A stretch of 5,251 nucleotides of DNA from Fidelibacterota bacterium (lineage in GTDB: Bacteria; Fidelibacterota; Marinisomatia; Marinisomatales; UBA1611), in the NCBI GenBank assembly GCA_012964275.1, contig DTUG01000252.1:1-5251 (forward strand). Direction: 5' to 3'. Under the pieces are notes generated by a model. The model did not search any database. It saw only the letters and a list, made by a program, of their open reading frames with translations, and was not told where the DNA came from. The number at the start of each line of letters is the position of its first letter. Position 1 is the stretch's first letter. Of this stretch, positions 1-5,251 are shown piece by piece. Made by a program: the position numbers and the translations under genes.

Positions 1-2430
1 AAGGATCCGATTACTCTTCAGACCGGCGATTTTAATCCCTCGAGTGATTTCTTTCATCTTGATTCTGTGGGTATCTGGTTTGGAAGACCACTTTCTGTAA
101 ACGCCAAAACGGGCATCCCCAACAAATCTGCACCTTGGGCAGACCCCCATTTTGAATTAGAAGCTCCCTGGATACTAAATCGTGCCCGTTCAGATTCACG
201 TCTTATAGAATTATTTGGTGCAATACCATGGGATGACCCTAATCAAGATTATGATTTCCGTCCCAAAAAAGGATCTTATTTGATTGATAGTGGTGTGATA
301 ATACCGGGAATCAATGATGGTAAGGATGAAAATGTATTTCTCGAGACAGAAAAACCTGGAGTACCAGTAAATCCCAGGTCAGACACGGAGAACCTCACAA
401 TTTTAAATCACCCACCGTTGTATCCAGGTCAAAATCGCAAGTTTGTTGGCGATGCCCCGGATATAGGAGCCTATGAGTATGGTGACTCCGTTTACTGGAT
501 CCCGGGTTATCGATACCCCCATCCCAGTGTTCCCATACCAAAAAATAATGCAGTAAATGTTCCAATGGACTACAGTCTGGCATGGAATTATCCCTACAAG
601 AAAGATTATTCAGGAACAACCGCGACAGTTAGTCTAAGTGGACCAGGTGTAAACCGAACTGAAAGTTTTGATTATCCATATAATGTACTTTTTCAAACTT
701 TTCAACCGGGCGGGACCTATAACTGGTCCGTTTCAGTGGATGGCGTTAGTGGTGGTTCGTGGACATTCCAGGTCGATGATAAAATTTATCCAACAAATGA
801 TCGATCAATAGATACAACAGCTAGTGAAGTTATTTTGCCATACCAGATCAAGAACTTAGAAGTTTCGAACAATCATCTTGCTTTTTTACGTTTTGATATT
901 CCAACCTCTATCAATAACAGCTTGGTGCAAAAATTAAACTTGGTTCCAGAAACTGTTACCAGCCTGCCTGGTGGAATTGTTGTTTACAAATATGATCAAA
1001 TGGGCTGGGGTGAAAAAAATGATGACAATAACATAGGAACTGTTGATCATAGTTTAGGAACACCCATAGATACATTGTTTTCCCTAGAGTCAGGATCTCC
1101 AATATCTGTGGATTTAACTGATATCATTAATTCAAGTGGAGAGTTCTCTTTTGGTTTAGGCGTTTTGGATCCTTCAGATAACGTTTCTTTTTACAGTAAA
1201 GAAAAACTACTTACTGATGGTGCTAATGGTTATGCACCCCAAATGAGTGTTTGGCCAAGCCTTTCTTTTCAACAAGACAGCCTTTCTGTTGCTTACGATT
1301 TAGCGCTTACTGAAGGCTGGAACCTAATATCTGTTCCATTTGATGGTTTAAACCCACATCCCCAAAGTGTATTTGCCACGCTAATAAAAAATAATCAGCT
1401 GGTATACGTTTCGAGCCCGAAAGGATTTTATAAACCAAACGATCCCTTGGGCACATTGGATTCAATTAACAGCAAAGATGGTTATTATATAAAAGCATCA
1501 GGGTCTGAAAGCAATATATACTTTAGAGGGAAGGCTCTTTTAGACGCCTCACTTTCACTATCTGCAGGCTGGAACTTAATTTCATATTATCCCAGTTATG
1601 AATTAAACATAGAAGATGCTTTTGCGGATCTAATCGATGCAAACAATCTTCAATATGTTGCCGGCTTTGATCAAGGAGGTTTGGTTTACGATCCGAATGC
1701 TGAAGGAACTAATACCTTGCATCGTCTTATGCCAACGAAAGGATACTGGGTAAAGATTAATCAAGCGGTTGAAAACTTTTCATACCCGGAAGAAGGCCAA
1801 AGCGGTTCAACCGCTATGATAGCTAATAATTTCATTGAACATCCAGATGTTAAACCCAATCCTTCCTTTATGTTTGTAAAGGGACAAATCATTGGGCAAT
1901 ATAATGTAGGGGATTGGGTAAAAGTGCTTTCTGAAGATAGAAAGATTGTTGGCGCCATTAAAATAATTAAAGGCGGATATTTACGCAACTCACCTGTTTA
2001 TGGCGATGACTTTACCACAGAGGAAATAGATGGTTTGAAAACAGGCGAACTATTATCATTTACCTATAATGGTGACACACTTTCATCCCAAATCAAATTC
2101 TATCCCATGTCTTTCAAAGAGGTGGAATTAGATTATAAAGCGTTTTTGCCATCCACATTTGCGCTCCATCAAAACTATCCCAATCCTTTTAACCCGGTCA
2201 CAACTATTCAGTATGATATTCCTGATAATGGGCCTGTCACTATTATTATCTATGACCTGACTGGCAGAAAGATTAAGACTCTGGTTAACCAGATTTCTAC
2301 CCCTGGACGATATTCCATTATTTGGAATGGCACGAATGATTTCGGTAAATCAATATCATCGGGTATGTATTTTTATCGAATGGAGGCTCCAGGTTTTAAA
2401 TCAGTAAAAAAATTGATGTTGCTGAAATAA
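1..2430 (+). CDS. Secreted multidomain beta-helix/DNRLRE-like protein with T9SS C-terminal sorting domain (5' partial)
   Basis: The frame is open from the first base, so the true start lies upstream. The GTG at 67 is internal and has no ribosome binding site. About 809 codons are visible. Domains in order: the tail of a right-handed beta-helix region, with 'DFRP..GSYLIDSG' and the closing motif DIGAYEYG (460-483) then WIPG (496-507); an Ig/Fn3-like domain (about 520-777) starting 'PIPKNNAVNVP' and ending 'GSWTFQV'; a DNRLRE/CBM96-like domain (about 778-1254) with 'FLRFDIP', 'VDLTDII' and 'FYSKE'; two GWNLIS domains (1300-1788); a GDD..TT..ID domain (about 1850-2130); and the sorting domain (2149-2427). 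Beta-helix plus carbohydrate-binding-like modules are typical of secreted polysaccharide lyases and related proteins, so a polysaccharide-directed role is inferred. No catalytic residues can be assigned because the probable catalytic part is off-window. T9SS export across the outer membrane is well supported by the C-terminus. A second T9SS cargo gene follows 70 bases downstream on the same strand. Confidence 0.9.
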   Translation, partial: KDPITLQTGDFNPSSDFFHLDSVGIWFGRPLSVNAKTGIPNKSAPWADPHFELEAPWILNRARSDSRLIELFGAIPWDDPNQDYDFRPKKGSYLIDSGVIIPGINDGKDENVFLETEKPGVPVNPRSDTENLTILNHPPLYPGQNRKFVGDAPDIGAYEYGDSVYWIPGYRYPHPSVPIPKNNAVNVPMDYSLAWNYPYKKDYSGTTATVSLSGPGVNRTESFDYPYNVLFQTFQPGGTYNWSVSVDGVSGGSWTFQVDDKIYPTNDRSIDTTASEVILPYQIKNLEVSNNHLAFLRFDIPTSINNSLVQKLNLVPETVTSLPGGIVVYKYDQMGWGEKNDDNNIGTVDHSLGTPIDTLFSLESGSPISVDLTDIINSSGEFSFGLGVLDPSDNVSFYSKEKLLTDGANGYAPQMSVWPSLSFQQDSLSVAYDLALTEGWNLISVPFDGLNPHPQSVFATLIKNNQLVYVSSPKGFYKPNDPLGTLDSINSKDGYYIKASGSESNIYFRGKALLDASLSLSAGWNLISYYPSYELNIEDAFADLIDANNLQYVAGFDQGGLVYDPNAEGTNTLHRLMPTKGYWVKINQAVENFSYPEEGQSGSTAMIANNFIEHPDVKPNPSFMFVKGQIIGQYNVGDWVKVLSEDRKIVGAIKIIKGGYLRNSPVYGDDFTTEEIDGLKTGELLSFTYNGDTLSSQIKFYPMSFKEVELDYKAFLPSTFALHQNYPNPFNPVTTIQYDIPDNGPVTIIIYDLTGRKIKTLVNQISTPGRYSIIWNGTNDFGKSISSGMYFYRMEAPGFKSVKKLMLLK
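1300..1788 (+). repeat. Tandem pair of GWNLIS domains
   Basis: Two copies of an approximately 80-residue domain stand head to tail, with unit 1 at 1300-1551 and unit 2 at 1552-1788. They start 'LALTEGWNLIS' and 'LSLSAGWNLIS', exactly 252 bases (84 codons) apart. Each unit then has a short helical-looking stretch ('SVFATLIKNNQLVYV' versus 'AFADLIDANNLQYV') and ends in a GYY/GYW motif ('KDGYYIKASG' and 'TKGYWVKINQ'). The copies have diverged, so this is an old duplication. Similar modules commonly precede T9SS sorting domains in FCB-group exported proteins. Their function is not known to me. Confidence 0.8.
1850..2130 (+). other. GDD..TT..ID domain shared with the next gene
   Basis: This segment of the first gene reads 'VGDWVKVLSEDRKIVGAI', then GDDFTTEEIDG (2002-2034), then 'LKTGELLSFTYNGD'. 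The second gene has a matching order near its N-terminus (about 2620-2850): 'DDWIGAFDPQGNCVGAA', GDDLTTSDID (2753-2782) and 'NENFTLKLWDASRD'. The shared pattern is D-W-(I/V), then VGA, then GDD.TT..ID, then a beta strand followed by a small polar end. I read this as one beta-rich domain family used in two places. I do not assign it a named family or function. Confidence 0.65.
2149..2427 (+). other. T9SS type A-like C-terminal sorting domain, first gene
   Basis: The last 93 residues begin 'PSTFALHQNYPNPFNP' and continue with 'TTIQYDIP', 'IYDLTGRKIKTLVNQ', 'IIWNGTND' and 'SSGMYFYRM', ending in a basic 'KKLMLLK'. This is the FlgD-Ig-like/Por secretion C-terminal domain. The type IX system recognises it for outer-membrane passage, and it is often cleaved or used for surface anchoring. 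It aligns without gaps to the last 93 residues of the next gene. Confidence 0.92.
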
Positions 2431-2500
2431 TCGTTTTAGTGAAATGAAATTAGCAGATTAATATTTTATAAACTCAACAAGTTCCTTTGATAAAATAGTC

Positions 2501-3724
2501 GTGAAAACATCCATTATTTATTGCATGTGCACTGTTACCATCTTGTTGGGTCAACCGGATGCATTTAAATATGTTGTGACAAATACAGGGGGGGTAGTGC
2601 AAGGGACACCTCGCTTTAATGCGCCTATGGTATCACCGGATGATTGGATTGGTGCATTCGATCCGCAGGGCAATTGTGTAGGTGCTGCACAGCTTGTAAA
2701 TGTTGCCGATGATGTCCGATTTGGTGTTGCGGCTAGCAATTTTGTTTTATTTGGGGACGACCTCACTACAAGTGATATTGATGAAGGGATGAATATAAAT
2801 GAAAATTTCACATTGAAATTATGGGATGCAAGCCGAGACGCAATTCTTGTTCAAGTCGACAGTGCAGGGAAACCCCTAACTCATAGTGGTTGGTCCAGTA
2901 CTAATTTTACTCCAATAAATGGGTACAATGACCCATATGCAATTTTCAATTTCTTGTTCAATACAGACCCGGTAATTGTGGAATGTTCTGTGACAGAATT
3001 GAATGAGGATGGATCTTATGAGTTTAGGCTTGGGGATTTCAAATATTCTGACAATGATAGCATATCTAATGACAATATGGAACTAATTGTGATGACAGGA
3101 GATAATTATACTGTTAATGGATCATTCTTGATGCCTGATGGGGATTATTTCGGACTTATTAAGGCCTCTTTTCAGCTAGATGATGGGTTTTCTTCCAGTG
3201 CAGTTTTCAATACGGACATTAATATTCTTGCAGTAAATGATCCGCCTGTGATTGTTAAGCAGGATAGTACTATTTCAGTCAATGAAGGTAGTTCCATCGT
3301 AATTGAACCCGTTTTTTATACTATTGTAGATATTGATTCTGAAGCACCTTTTGAAATAAAAATTCTGAGTCTGAGTGGCGAAAACTATACTTTTTCTGGG
3401 GACACACTTTTCCCGGGATCGAGTTTTTTTGGAGAACTCACTGTTCCCATTAGGCCAGATGATGGCCAGAAAGAAGGTTTAGGGCCAGTTTTTCTGAGTA
3501 AAGTACAGGTGATAGAGGTCAATGACCCCCCACAGGTAACCAGTGTTGCACTCGCACCATCCATAATCAGTGCAACCGATACACTATCTCTGTCTTATGA
3601 TGTTTCTGACCCTGAAGGTTCACCCGATACAACTGTATACATATCCTCAGGCAATCCGGGGGGGGACACCGATGCCTTCTTCTTCAGCCGTCATTTCTGT
3701 GTACATATCCTGGTACAAAAATGA
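2501..3724 (+). CDS. N-terminal part of a frameshifted cadherin/Ig-like T9SS surface protein
   Basis: GTG at 2501 is the only standard start codon between the upstream in-frame stop (2459-2461) and the body of the gene. No Shine-Dalgarno sequence precedes it. The first 17-18 residues (MKTSIIYCMCTVTILLG) look like a short signal peptide for Sec export, without a lipobox. Next comes the GDD..TT..ID domain (about 2620-2960), then two cadherin/Ig-like repeats (2969-3532), each closing in VNDPP. The start of a third Ig-like domain follows ('DTLSLSYDVSDPEG'). After the G8 run at 3658-3665 the frame turns into a non-homologous tail (DAFFFSRHFCVHILVQK) and stops at 3722-3724. The domain is therefore cut in half, and its rest continues one frame over. 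As it stands the product would lack the sorting domain and would not be recognised for T9SS export. The intact protein would be about 874 residues if one G were removed. Such tandem domains suggest calcium-dependent adhesion or surface display, which is an inference. Confidence 0.8.
   Translation: MKTSIIYCMCTVTILLGQPDAFKYVVTNTGGVVQGTPRFNAPMVSPDDWIGAFDPQGNCVGAAQLVNVADDVRFGVAASNFVLFGDDLTTSDIDEGMNINENFTLKLWDASRDAILVQVDSAGKPLTHSGWSSTNFTPINGYNDPYAIFNFLFNTDPVIVECSVTELNEDGSYEFRLGDFKYSDNDSISNDNMELIVMTGDNYTVNGSFLMPDGDYFGLIKASFQLDDGFSSSAVFNTDINILAVNDPPVIVKQDSTISVNEGSSIVIEPVFYTIVDIDSEAPFEIKILSLSGENYTFSGDTLFPGSSFFGELTVPIRPDDGQKEGLGPVFLSKVQVIEVNDPPQVTSVALAPSIISATDTLSLSYDVSDPEGSPDTTVYISSGNPGGDTDAFFFSRHFCVHILVQK
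2588..2594 (+). repeat. G7 homopolymer in codons 30-32 of the second gene
   Basis: Seven consecutive Gs encode 'TGGVV' just after the predicted signal peptide. Loss or gain of one base here would end or garble the protein early. Runs of this length are unusual in an AT-rich coding region. The same gene has a G8 run about 1.07 kb downstream. Confidence 0.9.
2969..3532 (+). repeat. Two tandem cadherin/Ig-like domains ending in VNDPP
   Basis: Unit 1 spans 2969-3247 and unit 2 spans 3248-3532, about 93-95 residues each. Shared landmarks are an opening 'NEDGS'/'NEGSS', a central 'GDNYTVNGS'/'GENYTFSGD', a 'LDDG'/'PDDG' turn and the closing VNDPP (3233-3247 and 3518-3532). These resemble bacterial cadherin-like tandem domains, whose Asp/Asn-rich linkers commonly bind calcium. 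The copies are similar in protein but not closely matched in DNA, so they are not a recent duplication. Confidence 0.8.
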
Positions 3725-5126
3725 TGTTTTGGTTACTGAAATGAATCAGTCAAGAAAAATACTGCCCACTATGCTATTTTGTGATGATTCGTGGTTTGCT
3801 AAAGTATATGCTTCTGACGGCGTAGTCTCTAGTGATACTGTATCTTCCAATTTAGTGACTATATGTAAAACTAATACACCTCCTAGCTGGCAGGATGTTC
3901 CCCTTATCGAATTGACCTTGTTAGAGGATAGTGAACCTGTACTTTTCAGTATGGCTGGTCTTATTACCGATGAAGAACAGGCTTTATCTCAGCTAACACT
4001 CGAGTCAGACAGTGTGGATGTTTCCGGTCTGATAGGAGCATCTTTTGTGAATGGTCATTTTTTGAGTTTGTCAACCCTCGTAGAAAATTATTTCACCCCA
4101 GCTGATTCGGTTATTCATATTTCAGTTTGGGCTGACGATGGATACAATGGCTTTGATACAACTAGACTCAACATCACAATTGATCCGGTGAATGATGTTC
4201 CAGAAATTACAGACATTCCCAGCCCAGTTGTTTTAGAAGATAGTTTTTATGTTTTTCACATTAATTCCGTTGATTATTCTGATCCGGATAACGACGATTG
4301 TAGTTTGATTATCAAAGATGGAGACTATTACACTTTATTAGGAGATACTATTCAACCTGGGTTGAGCTATACTGGTACCCTAAACGTTCCTTTTTCAATT
4401 AGCGATGGTGAATTAAGTGCAAATGATACACTTCATATCACCGTTGCTGAAGATATCAGTACTTTAACACCCTTTGACCTGGTTTACCCCTTTAACGATA
4501 CTACCATTGTCCTGACAAGAAATAATTTTCTGGACACCTTGTACTTTGCCTGGAACCAATCTTTAGATCCTGATGGTGGTGAAGTAGACTATAGGAGGGA
4601 ACTAACTGGAGACCTGCCAGAATTCATCGGGGTTGTTCCAACTGAGGAATATTCTAACTTAAATATGTATAAGGTTCCCTATCATCATCTTGAACACTAT
4701 ATGCACGAAGCGGATGTTGAAATTATTTCAGGGACTTGGACTATAGTTGCTACTAATGGAGAAGTCGATATTTACGCACAAAACGGTCCTTTCACATTAA
4801 CCATTGATGGTAGCAAACTGAATGTCAATGACAGTGACCCAATACCTGAGACATTTGCTTTACATGCCAACTATCCCAACCCTTTCAACCCCTCCACCAC
4901 AATCAGCTATGACCTGCCAGGACGGGCTCAGGTCACTCTTGATATTTATGATATACTAGGAAAACAGATAAAAACTCTGGTCAACCAATCACAAAATGCT
5001 GGAAATAAGATAGCTGTCTGGGATGGTACTAATGAGTTTAGCAGACCAGTGAGTGCTGGAGTCTACCTATACCAGATACAGGCTGGAGACTTCATTCAGA
5101 CTCGGAAGATGTTGCTGCTGAAGTGA
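3570..5126 (+). CDS. C-terminal part of the frameshifted cadherin/Ig-like T9SS surface protein
   Basis: The frame is open from 3570, but its residues before about 3666 are out-of-frame translation of the upstream half. The ATG at 3570 is not a credible start. Real homology begins at 'VYISWYKNDV' (from 3699), which completes the Ig-like domain begun in the previous frame. It continues 'CDDSWFAKVYASDG' and closes 'TICKTNTPP' (to 3884). Two more cadherin-like domains follow (3885-4202 closing VNDVP, then 4203-4451 with 'YYTLLGDTIQPG'). Next is an Fn3/Ig-like domain (about 4467-4809) with 'AWNQSLDPDGGEVDYR' and 'GPFTLTID', and last the T9SS sorting domain (4845-5123). The fragment has no signal peptide of its own, so it can only be made as part of the 2501-5126 gene if the reading frame is restored. 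Together the halves form one modular exported protein, probably an adhesin or surface-display factor. Confidence 0.75.
   Translation: MQPIHYLCLMMFLTLKVHPIQLYTYPQAIRGGTPMPSSSAVISVYISWYKNDVLVTEMNQSRKILPTMLFCDDSWFAKVYASDGVVSSDTVSSNLVTICKTNTPPSWQDVPLIELTLLEDSEPVLFSMAGLITDEEQALSQLTLESDSVDVSGLIGASFVNGHFLSLSTLVENYFTPADSVIHISVWADDGYNGFDTTRLNITIDPVNDVPEITDIPSPVVLEDSFYVFHINSVDYSDPDNDDCSLIIKDGDYYTLLGDTIQPGLSYTGTLNVPFSISDGELSANDTLHITVAEDISTLTPFDLVYPFNDTTIVLTRNNFLDTLYFAWNQSLDPDGGEVDYRRELTGDLPEFIGVVPTEEYSNLNMYKVPYHHLEHYMHEADVEIISGTWTIVATNGEVDIYAQNGPFTLTIDGSKLNVNDSDPIPETFALHANYPNPFNPSTTISYDLPGRAQVTLDIYDILGKQIKTLVNQSQNAGNKIAVWDGTNEFSRPVSAGVYLYQIQAGDFIQTRKMLLLK
3633..3711 (+). repeat. Near-identical 15-mer direct repeats bounding a 64-base segment
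   Basis: CTGTATACATATCCT (3633-3647) recurs as CTGTGTACATATCCT (3697-3711), 14 of 15 bases alike and 64 bases apart. Both copies encode VYIS, the first in the upstream frame (3635-3646) and the second in the downstream frame (3699-3710). Joining the first copy directly to the sequence after the second gives 'DPEGSPDTTVYISWYKND' in one frame. That matches the usual spacing in this Ig-like family, where about nine residues separate the DxxG turn from WYKN. Confidence 0.85.
3647..3710 (+). other. 64-base frame-breaking insert with G8 run
   Basis: Relative to the expected Ig-like domain, this stretch is extra. Its length of 64 (3 x 21 + 1) shifts the frame. It contains eight consecutive Gs (3658-3665). 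With seven Gs it would be an in-frame 21-residue insertion (SGNPGGTPMPSS...). By hand count it has about 35 G/C of 64, richer than the flanking sequence. The cause could be a local duplication or insertion, slippage in the G run, or a read/assembly error; the sequence alone cannot decide. Confidence 0.65.
3885..4451 (+). repeat. Second pair of cadherin-like domains
   Basis: Unit 1 (3885-4202) opens 'LLEDSEPVLFSM', has the turn 'ADDGYNG' and closes VNDVP (4188-4202). Unit 2 (4203-4451) opens 'VLEDSFYVF', contains 'YSDPDNDD', 'DYYTLLGDTIQPG' and 'SDGELS', and ends 'LHITVAED'. Unit 2 resembles the 2969-3532 pair most closely through its NYT/YYT..GD motif. Acidic clusters such as DPDNDD are plausible calcium ligands by analogy with cadherin-like domains. 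Confidence 0.7.
4845..5123 (+). other. T9SS type A-like C-terminal sorting domain, second gene
   Basis: The last 93 residues begin 'PETFALHANYPNPFNP' and continue 'TTISYDLP', 'IYDILGKQIKTLVNQ', 'AVWDGTNEF' and 'SAGVYLYQI', ending 'RKMLLLK'. The segment is the same length as its counterpart in the first gene, with no gaps. It marks this gene as T9SS cargo, provided the upstream frameshift is bypassed or is not real. Confidence 0.92.
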
Positions 5127-5127
5127 T

Positions 5128-5180
5128 CCCCGTCACACTTTTCAACCACTTTCCCAATCTCAGCCTGGTAACTGACGGGG
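5128..5180 (+). terminator. 8-bp inverted repeat after the second gene, possible terminator
   Basis: CCCCGTCA (5128-5135), two bases after the stop codon, is matched by TGACGGGG (5173-5180) as a perfect 8-bp GC-rich stem with a 37-base loop. There is no T run after the right arm, and the loop is long. A classical intrinsic terminator is therefore doubtful; it may be an mRNA-stabilising hairpin or another cis element. Confidence 0.35.
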
Positions 5181-5211
5181 GACGGTCGGGATGAAAGAAG
5201 CAACTACATCG

Positions 5212-5220
5212 TGATATAAT
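5212..5220 (+). promoter_or_regulatory. Candidate extended -10 promoter TGATATAAT
   Basis: TGATATAAT carries the TGn extension and a perfect TATAAT hexamer (5215-5220). No good -35 box is seen 16-18 bases upstream (sequence around ATGAAAG), which extended -10 promoters can tolerate. Transcription would begin near 5227, only about five bases before the ATG at 5232, so the transcript would be almost leaderless. This is a sequence match to the sigma-70 consensus; primary sigma specificity in this lineage is unknown. Confidence 0.4.
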
Positions 5221-5231
5221 TTATTGAAAAA

Positions 5232-5251
5232 ATGAAAAAGCCTATCGTCAT
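5232..5251 (+). CDS. Start of a possible next gene (3' partial, six codons)
   Basis: ATG at 5232 opens a frame reading MKKPIV up to the window edge. The Met-Lys-Lys opening and its position just after a -10-like element make it a plausible gene start. There is no Shine-Dalgarno sequence, only an A-rich stretch (TTGAAAAA). Too little is visible to suggest a product. Confidence 0.4.

Noticed and set aside
67..69. GTG as the true start of the first gene
   Set aside because: The same frame is open back to position 1, the sequence before it reads as ordinary protein, and no ribosome binding site or signal peptide follows.
395..619. Antisense open frame of 74 codons inside the first gene
   Set aside because: It lies opposite strongly supported coding sequence, has no recognisable domain or start signal, and is of a length expected by chance.
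1761..1988. Antisense open frame of 75 codons inside the first gene
   Set aside because: It mirrors the conserved GDD-domain coding region and shows no independent evidence of coding.
2491..2496. TAAAAT as a -10 box for the second gene
   Set aside because: It ends four bases before the GTG start and has no -35 box or extended -10, so it is not distinguishable from AT-rich background.
2431..2500. Terminator or regulatory RNA between the two genes
   Set aside because: No GC-rich hairpin or T-tract follows the stop; the 70-base spacer is AT-rich and otherwise featureless.
2551..2811. Antisense open frame of 86 codons opposite the second gene
   Set aside because: Low-complexity Ser/Thr/Pro composition is typical of antisense translation, and the sense strand is clearly coding.
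3424..3430. T7 run in the second cadherin-like repeat as another slippage site
   Set aside because: The frame is intact across it, and T runs of this length are unremarkable in an AT-rich genome.
3656..3667. Programmed translational frameshift at CCGGGGGGGGAC
   Set aside because: A +1 (or -2) shift would be needed. No stimulatory element is evident, and the break lies mid-domain beside an extra segment, so mutation, slippage or error explains it better.
5191..5214. Short open frame MKEATTS before the promoter-like element
   Set aside because: It has only seven codons, no ribosome binding site and no leader-peptide character such as regulatory codon runs.

Overview
The window looks like a piece of a moderately AT-rich bacterial genome from the FCB (Fibrobacterota-Chlorobiota-Bacteroidota) assemblage. 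The pattern fits candidate lineages such as Marinimicrobia, Calditrichota or Ignavibacteria better than a classical Bacteroidota species. This rests on two neighbouring genes that each end in a long C-terminal domain of the type 'FALHxNYPNPFNPxTTI...LLK'. Those lineages use this domain to send proteins out through the type IX secretion system (T9SS). The absence of Shine-Dalgarno sequences before the visible starts is compatible with this. The phylum assignment is an inference from protein motifs only.

Layout: (1) Positions 1-2430 hold the 3' part of a large secreted multidomain gene, open at the left edge. It carries the end of a right-handed beta-helix-like region, an Ig/Fn3-like domain, a DNRLRE/CBM96-like domain, two tandem GWNLIS domains, a GDD..TT..ID domain and the T9SS sorting domain. 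(2) Positions 2431-2500 are a short AT-rich spacer with no clear terminator or ribosome binding site. (3) Positions 2501-5126 hold a second secreted gene, adhesin-like, built of tandem cadherin/Ig-like VNDPP domains and ending in its own T9SS sorting domain. It is split into two reading frames at a run of eight Gs (3658-3665). The run lies in a 64-base segment bounded by near-identical 15-mers. (4) Positions 5127-5251 are intergenic. They contain an 8-bp inverted repeat just after the stop, a good extended -10 promoter element, and the first codons of a probable next gene at 5232.

How they work together: both genes appear to encode cell-surface or released proteins exported by the same machinery. 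The first probably binds or acts on a polysaccharide, and the second is probably an adhesin or surface-display protein. They share two domain types, so they belong to one modular family of exported proteins. I see no RNA gene, CRISPR array, insertion sequence or clear defence system. The most interesting feature is the G8/64-base frame-breaking segment in the second gene. It could be a reversible on/off switch, a recent loss of function, or a sequencing/assembly error.
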